Source: Trachythela sp. YZ-2020 (Eukaryota > Cnidaria > Anthozoa > Malacalcyonacea > Clavulariidae). From it: DNA of 64,000 bases. The position numbers and the translations under genes were made by a program. The stretch is taken from assembly GCA_016169945.1 (NCBI GenBank), contig JADLSH010000393.1:11321501-11385500 (forward strand), given 5' to 3'. Positions 20,727 through 33,500 of the stretch are shown here, one piece after another (position 1 is the first letter of the stretch; each line of letters opens with the position of its first letter). Below the pieces are notes generated by a model, which saw only the letters and a list, made by a program, of their open reading frames with translations, had not been told where the DNA came from and searched no databases.

Positions 20727-21690
20727 ATATTATAAGTGGTATATAAGCACAGTAAACAATTTTGTTCAAAGATCAATATTGATATTCTCCTAACATGTAA
20801 TCACTGACGTCACTCGCAAGCTTTTTAATGTTTTCATTGCTTGGCAACAACTACAAGCTTGAATTCTGGCCGGCGAAGGAGCGAAAAACTTGCAACTCAA
20901 CAAAAATTAGGGATTAAAAAGGCACAAAAACTGTTGAAATTTTTTCAAATATAGTGCACAATGATAGACAGATTGGTTTTTCGTTGTTCTGCTTCACTGT
21001 TGTCCTGGATTCGTATAAAAGCGAAGGGTTTTTCCGTTTTTGTCAAGCTGCTTTGATGACATTGGCTGTCAAGTTGATTTTTCATCTTGAACCAAATATA
21101 TCAGGCAGTTTTTGTTTGAAGGTACTGTTTGAATATTTTGCTAGTTCAGTGGTTGGTGGTTAAAAATTTTCTCAGACAAACTGTCAAGAAATGCATAAAC
21201 ATGTCGTATTTGTGTAGGTTTTTGTCGTTGCATCTTGACAGCTTAAAAACTGTACACATATTGTTTATATCTAAATCAATGCCAAAATGGTTAATTTTAA
21301 TTTTTTGCACCTAGAACTGTGGATAAATTTGGTTTGGTTTGTGTTTAAATACAGTTTTTGTACCTTTATATGTCAAAATAGTACAGATTTTCCCCGTTTC
21401 TTGTCGCCGTTGAATGCCAACTTTCAAGCAAAAAAGTATATTTCAAACTCAGAAACAGCTACGAATCTTTATTCGCCGTTTATGTTCCGTTGTTATTTGA
21501 TGGCTGGCTTTTTTCCATCTCGCTTAGGTCTATTTTTTCTTGCTTTTTGACAGACTTTGGATTTAAAACTATTATAATTTTGTTCATATTGTATTGACAA
21601 TTCCGAGGAAAATTTAACAAGCGGGGACGAAGTGAGAAAAATGAAAACGGTGGCCGTGCTTTATTGCGTCATAAAGCACGCGTTATATGT
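20727..21690. repeat. Direct repeat copy B
   Basis: Nearly identical to the body of copy A from ATTATAAGTGG to GCGTCATAAAGCACGCG, in the same orientation and directly adjacent to it. Its right end is truncated, since it diverges from copy A after GCACGCG and lacks the right TIR. Short open frames within it are shadows. Confidence 0.8.
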
Positions 21691-21869
21691 TAACCATATG
21701 TTAACCAGGTGTGAGGTGGTTCTATGCGTGGGCTAGAGGTGCTTATGACTTATGTTTTAAGTTGATGAATGAAGTCGGGGCTGATTTACTTCAATCTATT
21801 GATAATACGATAAACAACTTGGTGCCTTTGATGGGCGTCCTCAAACACAAAGACCTCTATCTATATGAA

Positions 21870-22800
21870 CCAAGTTAGCAACTTTGTTATTTATTTACTT
21901 TACAACCATATAATACAAAAAAGTTTATACACGCATGGTTGAAGGTGTGGTCAACAGGACATGGGTCCCATATGAAGACCAACCTGACAAAAGTTACAGA
22001 ACATTACGGAATATACATAAATTAATGACAAGGACAATACACTATTTACATATTAAAGGAAAACTTTAGGAACAACAGCTTAAATTGTAAGAACGGCATT
22101 TACAGCAGAAGGTTTTCCATGTGCGCATTCTGTTTACATCGAAAGTAGAGTCTAATTTAGAAGAATAGTAAGTATGAAGTTGGTGTTTAAAGGAGGTAAA
22201 GACGTACTGTTACGAATGATAGGAGAGAGATTGTTCCAGAGAAAGACAATTCGATTAAAGAACGAGCTTCTAAAAAGAGAAGTCCTGCAAGGATTTACTT
22301 GAAGCAAATTATCCTTGCTTGAACGGGTGCGAGACGAGCGGTGAGAAGAAAAAGTTACAAAAGAGGAGATATCTAAATCGTATAGACTATAGAGGCCTTG
22401 TTTGCATTTGAAAAAAAAGATGAGATCCTTTATTTCTAGCCAGTACGATATAGGCAATAAATTAAGCTTTTTGAGGCGCTCAGGATAAGACAACTCGTAA
22501 TATTGAAGTATAAATCTGGTTGCACGTCTTTGAACACCCTCCAGGATCATGAGATCACGTGAAGAGACTTGAGGTGCCCAGATCTCACTGGCATAAGACA
22601 GGTGAGATCGAAAGAGTGCGAGATAGAGGAGCCGACGGCAACGAGAATCAGTCATTTGACTCATTTGGGTGCAATTTCTGCGAACAAAGCCAAGTTACCA
22701 GGAAACACGATTGCTAAAATACTGAACAAAAATAAAAGAAGAAACTTCAGAGGAATGTGTATATATTGCCATAGAGTATCTAAAAAGGTCAAATTTTAAG
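21870..22800 (-). mobile_element. 3' end of a CR1/L2-like LINE, minus strand
   Basis: The open frame 22664-22152 encodes 170 residues of the C-terminal part of LINE ORF2: LYLALFRSHLSYASEIWAP, LEGVQRRATRFIL and a closing RIVFLWNNLSP block. The 5' part, including the RT catalytic core, is missing. The 3' untranslated part lies towards 21870. Confidence 0.75.
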
Positions 22801-22957
22801 ATTTCCTACTTTCTATAATGCATTATCTATAATCTCACTAACTGAAAGCAGACGTATGGTGTTGGTCACATATAGTCAGTGGTTGTGTGATGTCACCTCA
22901 AATCTCCGTTTGGGAACAATGCTTCCAGTTTTACTTCACAAAACACAGCGGGCTTTA

Positions 22958-23070
22958 GCAGTCTAAGGCAATTAAATATGGCCCTGGCTGTACAGTAACA
23001 GTCTAAGGCAATTAAATATGGCCCTGGCTGTACAGTAACAGTCTAAGGCAATTAAATATGGCCCTGGCAC
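22958..23070. repeat. 40-bp tandem repeat, about 2.7 copies
   Basis: The unit begins ACAGTCTAAGGCAATTAAAT and continues ATGGCCCTGGCTGTACAGTA. The copies are identical until the last diverges after GGCCCTGGC, so the expansion looks recent. Confidence 0.85.
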
Positions 23071-24568
23071 TGTAGAGAGAACGTTACAGTTTAATAGAAC
23101 AAGTAGACTCTAGTTATCCAATATATAGATAAAGTTAGTTAAGACAAGTTTAGTTAAATGCAAACCATGCAACTGAATAGTGAATTTCTTAGCTATAACT
23201 ATACAGTATACACTGTTAAGTAACTGTAAGTACTTGTATCAGTGTATTTTTCATACTATGGCAGTGTGCTTTTAGAAAATTATTCAGTTGTGAATTAAGA
23301 TCAAGGTTTGGTCGATTGGCTTCAGTGGTTTGGTCCAATGTAAACTATACTAGTCTGTACTAGTAAAAACTTTATCTATGGCCATTCTCGTAGTAAGCAT
23401 GATAAACTCAGATAAATTAAACTCAGATAAATTCTCAATTTGTAATGAAAATGCCAATATTTTTTCGTCCTGTTTGGTAAGAAAAAATATACTGTATGTT
23501 CCTGTTTAATACAACGGTGTCACCGACTGACCGACATGTAGGCGACATTTATTGAAATTGCACATTCCTCCATCATGCTGGGGATTAAATAACTAATGGA
23601 AACTGTTTGCCGATAGAGGCTGTTAGTATTAGAAGTGCAAACATTTTGGCAATAAGCTTATAATTGTTGACGCAAACTGCACTGTTCCTTGAGTTTTAGG
23701 ATGGAAATGAAGAAAAATTCATATGTCCCTAATATACGGCGGGATGTCGAATATTGCCCATATTTCCACGAAGAACTGAGTAAAACTTGAGCAAAGAAAT
23801 TACGAAAATAATGTGTAGACCGGTCTGAAAGCTTATATTTAATACCCAAAAATAGCGCCTATTTGAGGTTTGCTTTATTCAGATGAATACTAATGTTTTC
23901 AAGTCGATTTATAACACAGTGTCAATGATGTTGTGTATGGTGCCAAGGATTAATTTCCGGCTTTTACAATCTCCCGACTATTCAATAGCGCGTGATTCAA
24001 TAGCGTGATAACAGGCCTGATTCAATAGCGTGACTAGCTTGCTATACTAAATGTTTAAAACTTCAACATCAATTAACTGATAAGGTTTATAGTAGGTCAA
24101 ACAATAAACTTAGTTATTAAAGGAATGTTTCGGTTGCTGTGGTTCCCTGCTATGCTCCTCCTACCTATAATTACATTATCCATGCTCATGTGACGTCATA
24201 AAACATGTCTACTGTGGGGGTTGCGAAAATGACAGAAATTGGCCGTTGAAATAGCAAGAAAAGGCAATTGTTTGAGATATTTTGGAACTTTAAAGTCAAC
24301 ATACATTACCTATTTGGTTACCAATACCTTTGTAGATGATGTACTCGATGTATATAAGCTGAAATTCTAAATTATGTGTGTTTGCTTTTGGACAAAGGAG
24401 CGATGCCGCGAGAGATCATGTTTGGAATATCGCATACTGTGAATCAGTTGGCTATCAGCAGATACAAACTTGTAGATTTGAAATAATTTATTGTATCTAT
24501 CGTAGATACATTTTAATCGACATGGTTGGTTACGTGTAATTGACGTTTGATCTACATAGTTACTTGTC
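23071..24568. other. Intergenic region upstream of the Fat-like gene
   Basis: No gene or named element is recognised. It should contain the promoter and 5' leader of the cadherin gene, but no TATA box or other core promoter motif stands out. A short duplicated GATTCAATAGCGTGA motif occurs near 23994-24035. Confidence 0.5.
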
Positions 24569-27500
24569 ATGAAGTTTTATTTGACGCCGTGGTCAGGGAA
24601 ACAGGCAAGTGGATCATGGAGGAGTGCAGTGTTTGGATTCTACTTCATGTTGTATGTTTTTGATGCTGTATCAGTAAGCATTACATGGCGAGTTTTAGAA
24701 GAAAGTAAACCTGGCACATTTGTTGGAAATTTAGGTCAATATACAGCGAGTTTTAAAAATTATGACTTTGTTATTTCAAGTAAGAATTTCGTGTATGATA
24801 AAGCTACCGGCAATGTAAACACAAGGCAAGCTATTGACAGAGATGTGTTATCAAACCAGTGTTTGAATGGTACTGAACTTGAAACAATTCAGTTTAGTTC
24901 AACAAAGAGTGGATATAGTAATATTAATGTTAAAGTGTTAATATATGATGTAAATGATAACCGGCCACAGTTTACTTCAGATCTATTTACAAAAGTCATT
25001 TCTGAAGAAGCTGACAAAGGATTTAAAGTCAAAATCCCAATTGCCCAGGACAAAGATTGTGGAATAAATGGCACATTACAATATAAAGTACTGAATACAG
25101 ATGATTTCACAATAAAATTATCTACCAACCAAGAATTCTTAGACATAGTTACGGTAAAAAAACTTGATCGGGAATCGAAGGAATTCCACATTCTAAATAT
25201 CCAGGCATGTGATCATGGTATTCCATCAAGATGCAATGCTACAATATTAAATATCACAGTGGCTGACTTTAACGATAACAAACCGATATTTCATAATTTG
25301 AAATCAGAAGTGCAGGTTGAGGAGAAATGTAATGCTGGGTCCAAATTTATTTTGGCACTAAATGTTTCAGATGAAGATAGTGGAAAGAATGGACAATTTA
25401 CTTTGTCTGTGTCTGATGCATCAGAATATAGTGGACTCTTTGATATTACCACTAACAATTTTCTTGTATCAACAACATGTTTGACATATGATAAGAATAA
25501 ACCATATATTAACATTGTAATTAATGCAGAAGACCATGGTGTTCCTGTGCAACGTAATGATGTCTCCATTCGGATTGTTGTTGTTGATATAAATGATCAT
25601 ACACCTGTACTTTCAAAACTTTTAATATCAGAGGTTTATGAAAATCAACGTACTGTATCTTATGTTGGTATAATACGTGCATCTGATAGTGATGGTGGTG
25701 CAAATGCAAATGTGAGTTTGAAAATCATAGATGGAAATCCAAATGATCAATTTCATTTGGAGAAATTGTCAAATGGCTTGTTTTATTTGAAATTAAGAGG
25801 AACATTAGATCGTGAGAAAATTGCTGTGTACAATATTACAATTGAAGGATTAGATCATGGCATTCCACCTCGTACATCCTATATTAACATAATCATACCA
25901 GTTCTGGATGAAAATGACAATATCCCAAATTGTTCATTTCCAATAGACAATATATCTCTTTCTGAGTCTTCACCTGTAGGATCATTTGTAACTGTTGTGC
26001 AAGGTATAGACAAAGATGAAGGAAAAAACAGTGAGCTTAAATACAGTTTTGCTGATGGCAGCAACTCTGCTATGTTTAACATCATTGATAGTTCTGGATT
26101 GATAACTACAGCTGTTCTTCTGGATTATGAAATACAAACATCAATTACATTGCAAGTTAATGTTGAAGATAATGGAGATGCAAAATTGTCATCATTTTGT
26201 TTATTGACCATCAATATAACAGATATAAATGACAACAAACCTTTATTTACAAACACAACATTTATCTTCAATGTACGTGAGAATGCTGTTATCAGCTCGG
26301 TTGTTGCTAACTTGTCTGCTTTTGATGCTGATGCAGGGAAGAATTCTAAGTTAACATTTAGCATGTTCTTTCCATCACCTGTAGTTGAAGAAACATTCTA
26401 TATAAATAGTACCACAGGAGCAATACAGACTCTTATTTCATTGGATAGAGAGAGTCATGACTTTTATCGCTTTATGGTATTGGTCCAAGATGATGGTGAT
26501 CCAACATTATCATCAACAGCAACTGTTGAATTGACAGTTTTAGACATTAATGACAACCAGCCAGTGTTTTATCCTAAGGAATACTATGTGAATATTCATA
26601 GTAATCAATCTGATGGATTTATTGTCAATGTTACTGCAGTGGATGTTGATAAAAATGATATCGTTTTATATGAAATTATTAACAAAGACCCATCAAATGC
26701 CATATTCAATGTCAATCAGAGCACAGGAACAGTTACTAACACAGGGATATCTCGATTGGATGCAAATGATGTGTTTACTTTGAACCTGATTGCTAAAGAT
26801 AATCAAGGGCATGTTTCAAATATTTCAATGATGTATATCACAATCATAACACCTGAAGATGATTTACCTCAGTTTGAAATGGATTTGTACCCTTTCAATA
26901 TCAAGGAGAATGTCCAACACAGAACTTACATTGGGAAAGTCAAAGCCACAAGTAAAACAAATTTTGTTGATATGTTGTACAGTATTTACAGTGGTGATCC
27001 AGATGGTATATTTTTCATTAACAAGCATGGCGAAATCAGAGTTTCTGGTGATGTTGATCATGAAAAGCAAAGTTTGTTTAATTTACAAGTTATGGCAAGG
27101 ACATCAGGAAGGAGTGTTTTAATTGGCTGGGCATCTGTAGTTATTGTTGTTGAGGATGTGAATGATAATTGGCCAGAATTTGAGTATCCACGAAAATTGA
27201 TTACAGTTAAGAGCACTGCTCCTATTGGTTCAATTGTGTGTAAAGCAAAAGCATTAGATCCTGATTTAGGCAATGGAGGTATTGTAAAGTATGAAATGTT
27301 GCATGATAGTCATCAAGGATTTTCTATTCTTGACAGTGGAGATGTAGTTGTTGCAAAAGATTTATCTCAAGTATCAAATTACTCTCCTGTGATAAGTATT
27401 ATTGCATCAGATTTTGGACTTCCACAACTTTCCTCTGTCCTAAATCTTACTATTAACATCATTAAGGAAAATAGTCAACCCCCATTTATTCATAAAAACT

Positions 27501-30500
27501 ATGGTGTAATTCCGCTGTTAAGAAATGTTCCTGTCAATCAACTATTTTTCAATATGACAGCATCAGATCCAGATTGTGACAATTGTGATAAAGTATATTT
27601 TCATTTGTTTGGTGCTGATAATGCAACAGATTTCTTTGGGATATTTCCAGAAGGAAGCTTGTATGTTAAACAATCATTATTCCTTACTAGCCAATCAGAT
27701 TTTTCATTGCAAGTTATTGCTACAGATAGAGGACAGCCCAAATTAAACTCAACAGCTCTTATACACATTTCTGTATTGAACATGCAACACCATCAAAAAC
27801 TTTTTCAAAAAGACATTTTCAGATTTGACGTTTATGAAAATGAGAACTCTGGTACAGTTGTTGGGAAGCTGGACTTTGTGGCGATGTTTCAAAATTTAAA
27901 AGTGGAATTTGTAGAAAAATATTCATATTTTACTTTTGATCATGTGACAAATGAAATTAAAACTAAACAGGATATTGACCGTGAACAGTTTAAACTTACA
28001 ACTGGTAGTAACAACTATGTACTTTATGCTAAAGCGTCATACAGAAATGATTTTGGATTACATACCGTTGACCTTTCAACCATTGTGGTTGAAGTGAAAG
28101 ATCGAAATGATAATGAGCCTGCGTTTAGTCAAACAAATTATGTCGTTGATTTTGAAGAAGGTGAAAAAGTTGGAACAGTTATCTTTCAATTAATAACGTA
28201 TGATAAAGATGAAGATAATAACGCCAAGGTAAATTTCTCCATTGTTAGTTCATCTCTACCGGGTGCAGTAATTGTGGAAAAGGACGGTAGGATTATTCTA
28301 AATAAACAACTGGAAAAAAGACATATATCCTATTTTAATTTATCAGTACAAGTTGTCAATATTGCTCCACCATATTTCAATTCAGCATGCTTCATTGAAG
28401 TAAACATCCATGATGTGAATAACAACAAACCACAGTTTGCAGAGTCTTTAATCATGAAGAGTATTAGTGAGAACTTTGTTCGTGGTCAAGAGATTTATCG
28501 TTCAAATGCTAGTGATAGTGACATTGGCAGAAATAGCCGTTTGACATATACAATAATATCAGGAAATCAAGAAAGCAATTTTGAAATTGATCTTGAATCT
28601 GGAGAAGTAATGTTGGTTAGAGAACTTAACTTTGAGGAGATTCAAAGTTACGTTTTAACAATTTCTGCAACAGACAGTGGTATTGTGCCTTTGGCGACAA
28701 CACAAATTTTGATTGTGAATATCACCGATGTGAATGATAACTCTCCAAATTTCATGGAATGTCCTTCAGCTTTAAAACTTAGGGAAGGTAATCGTGTTGG
28801 TTATGCAGTTATACAATGTTTAGCTGTTGATAGCGACATTGGAGATAACGGTCTCGTTCGCTACAGTATTTCAAGAGAAAAACCAACAGGTTACTACTTC
28901 AGAATTAGTAACAATGGAACTTTATATGTCAATAAACCATTAGATCGAGAACAATTTTCAGTTTACAAGATTGACATTAAAGCTGAAGATAGTGCTATAC
29001 CTGAGACCTCTCGACTGATGAGCACAAAAACAATCACCATCGAACTAGAAGATGTCAATGACAATTCTCCAAGGTTTATATCACCCCCAGCAGTGCATTT
29101 TGACGAATTAGCTTCAGGGGGCGACTATGTTATTACGCTGAAAGCATGGGATCCGGACTTAGGATCGAATGGCACATTCACATTTAGCAAAGGTTTGGGT
29201 AAAGATGCTCAATTTTTCAACGTTGGCGACGATGGTCGTGTCACCTTCGCAACTGCGCCTTCTGGAAAACATTTGTACATGCTGAACGTAATTGTTACTG
29301 ATTTCGGTACAGTACCAAGAAAAACGGAACAAGAGCTATCAGTGTTTATGTATAAAGAGCGTGGTCTGTCATTTCTCCAGAACGTTTACTCAGCTAACAT
29401 CCTAGAAAACGAGTCAATAGGGACATTTGTGACCAATGTAACAGCAGTTGCAACGATACAGACTGAGGATACAAAGGTCCGATATTTTATGACAAACGAT
29501 AGTAGTGAAGGATTACTTTCTCTTGATTCTACAACTGGTGTGATCACTATAAAATATAGTATAGACAGAGAAGGCAAATATGGACATCAAATAAACCTCG
29601 TGATATATGCAGTAGATGTAAACAGTAATACTCCCAAGTCTACATCAGTCTGTCTTTATCTTACGATACTTGACTTAAATGACAACATTCCAACATTCAC
29701 AGAGTATATCTACACAAAAGATATTTCTGAAAATGCAAAGATTGGCAGTGATTTAATGACATTAGAAGCTCGTGACGAAGACGAAGGCCGGAATGGTTCA
29801 ATAATATACGAAATTGTTAGTGGAGATAACAAAGACGTTTTTCATATCAATAACACAACTGGGCAGATTTCTGTAGCTAATAATCTTGATCACGAAGTTC
29901 AGTCTTTGTACACTCTCAATGTAACAGCAACTGATAATGGCGGACCTAGTCTAAGCTCGTGGACAATTGTATCAATTAATATATTGGATGTTAACGATAA
30001 TGTGCCGACATTTCAGAGACTTAATTACTCATTTGTTGTGGTAGAAAATTATCCACTTGGGACTGTTATTGGACAGATAGTTGCACGCGATCCGGATTCT
30101 GGGGAGAATGGACAGCTTACGTACATTTTGACTGGCGATGACGCACATTTGTTTACTATGAATGCAAAAAGTGGGATATTAAGAACTGCCTTCTCGTTTG
30201 ATAGAGAAGAGATTGATTTTTATCTGTTTAAAGTTGTTGCTAGTGACAAAGGGAGCCCAAAGGCGCTTTCCAGGGTAGCCTTGGTTTATGTTAGTATTTT
30301 AGATGAAAATGATAACAATCCACAATTCAGCTCAAATCAACCATACATAGCTACAGTTAAAGAGGACACTCTGGTTGGTACACCTGTAATAACTGTGAAC
30401 GCTAGTGACGAGGATGTTGGCCTTAATTCGACACTTGACTACGCCATAACTGGAGGAGATAACAATAAATCATTCCGTATTTCTAACCGTGGAACGTTAT

Positions 30501-33500
30501 TTACTGCGTCTGTCCTAGACAGGGAGAACATTGCCCAATATAATCTTAAAATTACTGTATCTGACTCTGCAGCAATTCCCTCACAAAGGCGTTCGTCTAC
30601 AACAATGGTCGCTGTTAATGTTACAGATGTCAACGACCGCACACCGTACTTTGTATCAAGAGGTGTTATTCATATAAAAGAAGACCAGGGTTTCGGAAAA
30701 CCTTTTGCTTATATTTTAGCAAAGGATGAAGATACAGGTTTGAATGGTAAAATATTATATGAACTACAAGGATATTTTGCAAAATCCTTTTTTCAAATTG
30801 ATCAAGATTCTGGTGAATTAAGCTTGAAACAAGCATTAGATCGAGAGAAATTGGAAACGGGACAGATTAACATCACTGTGGAAGCTAAAGATCGTGGACA
30901 ACCTCCCAAACGTAATCAACAGTATATTCAGATTATTGTGGATGATGTAAACGATAACACACCAATGTTCCAACCTCATTTGGAGTTTTTGAATGTTTAC
31001 GAAAATATCTCAATTGGTAGTGAGCTTTTGCGTATAAATGCTGTTGATAAAGACCAAGGTTTTAATGGAAAAGTTGAGTATGCCATTTCTGCGGGGAATG
31101 TGAATGATACATTCTCCATCCACCCTATTGACGGAGTAATTGCTCTAATACGACCGCTTGACCGCGAATATATTGAAAATTACCAAATTGTAATAACAGC
31201 TTTTGATTTGGGGTCACCTACACATGAAAACCTCACAACAGTTCGTATTCACGTACTAGATGTCAATGACAATGAACCTCGGTTTAAACGTTCTCCATCC
31301 TCAAAATTTATCAAAGAAAACATTCAATCTGTCGAACACCTAGCTCAATTTGTCGCTGTTGATGACGACGAAGGCAAGAATAGCGAGGTTGTTTACAGTA
31401 TACTACATCCTGCACAAACGCCATTTCTCCATATTGATAATGCGACAGGCGTTATTTCTTTAGTTGCTCCACTTGACAGGGAAGTTCAGTCAAGTTATTC
31501 AGTTATAATAGAAGCTAGAGATAACGGAATTCCTGCTCTGTATACCCAAACTAAATTAAGTATTTCAGTTGAAGACGAAAATGACAACAGTCCGGTGTTT
31601 GTCAATCCAAACCTTGAACCAAGTATCGTGGAGGGCTCTCCTGTGGGTTCACAACTTTGTGTGCTGAATGCTACTGATGCTGACTCTGGAAACAATGCGG
31701 ATATCTCTTATGAGTTAGTTAACGACTTTGGCCGCTTTAAAATTGACCCCAAAACTGGTAAAATGTTTACAATTGCTGAATTAGATCGTGAAGTACATGG
31801 AACAGAATTCGAACTAACTGTTAAGGCGATAGATAAAGGAAATCCAACTCGTGTAACGTGTGCTACTGTAATTGGACGTATTGAAGATATTGATGACAAT
31901 AAAGCAGAATTTGAATCCAAGACGTATTCAGCTTACATTCCAGTGCGTGCGCCTAGTGGGACGTTTGTAACTGTAGTATCAGCCTCTGATGAAGATGAAG
32001 GATTAAATGGAAAAGTGATTTACAAACTTGAAAGTAGTTCGAGAGAATTTTTAGTTGAGCCAGACACTGGTCATGTTTTGACAATAAGAAGTATATCGTC
32101 GTCCACCACATATACTATTAAGGTTCAGGCCATCAATGCGAAGACCAATCTAACTCAAGACACAACTACAGTAGATATTACCACGACTACGAAACATTTC
32201 CCTTCATTCAACATTGCAGTTGCTGTATATAACATTTCTGAAGATGCAAAACCTGGATATTTTATTCTTAATGTAAAAGCGACTGATAGTCCATCGTTAC
32301 ATATTGCGAGTGGAGACCCTGATAAGCAGTTTTCGCTAGAAATTGTTTCAAAAAATCTGACACTGAATAAGAATCTAGATTACGAGAAAAAACATCACTA
32401 CAATCTGTGGCTAAGGGCAAGCTTGAACACAATCTATTCAACGTATATCAACATTCAAGTATTTGTTGTTGACTCTAACGATAACATTCCGGTCTTTGAA
32501 CAATCTCATTATGACGCATGTGTCATAGAAAATGATGACACGAACGTTTCAGTGATATGCATCGTTGCAGAAGACCGCGATTCTGGCGCACTTGGTTTGG
32601 TTGAGTACAAGATTCTGGAAGCATCTGCATTAAAGTGGTTCCGTGTTGATAGATACACCGGTTGTATTTATACAACTCGTAGCATTGACAGAGAGCAGAA
32701 TTTTAGCTTTGATTTTACTGTCCAAGCCAGAGATCATGGATTGCCTCCCAATACAAATAATGGCTCAGTACATGTAAATATTCTCGATACAAATGACAAT
32801 CCTCCAGTTTTGAACAAACTTTCGCCAGTTTACATATCTGAAGATGAATCACCAAGTTTACTTGTGATAACTGTCTTTGCCAATGATCAAGATGATACCT
32901 CGAATCTTTTGTATTTACTTAAACCTGATGGTAACTACAGAAACACTTTTAATATTAATTCAACAACAGGAGAAGTATTTCTCACAAGGAAGTTAGACAG
33001 AGAAATTGTGGGACGCTATCTGCTTACAGTATCAGTAACTGATGGGAAGTTTTCAGATGATACTCCGCTTACTATAATTATTAAAGATGTAGATGATAAT
33101 CCTCCAACATTTCTGGAATCCTTGTACTCAGTAAAATTTATGGAGTTGCGACCAGTGGGAAGTGTGGTAATACAATTGAACATATCAGATAAAGACATTG
33201 GTCAGAATTCTGACGTTGTGTATTCCTTCAAGCGTACACCAACCAGTGAAATATTTCGCATCGATTCGAGCGGAATAATTACGGCTGCTACTCAGCTTCG
33301 ATTTATTAAACCAACACGAGGTAACGGTATAACGAACCTATACAATCTAACTGTTTATGGCCACAATCCTAACCATCCATCCATTAAACCAACTGCAACC
33401 ATCATTGTGGAAGTTACTGATGCCAACGATCACTATCCTGTATTTGAAAGAAATGAAAACTACACTTATATCCCTAGTGTGTCGAAAATAGGTACTATAA

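Noticed and set aside
20954..21550. Short Phe/Leu-rich plus-strand frames
   Set aside because: They lie in direct repeat B, are disrupted in copy A and show no family resemblance.
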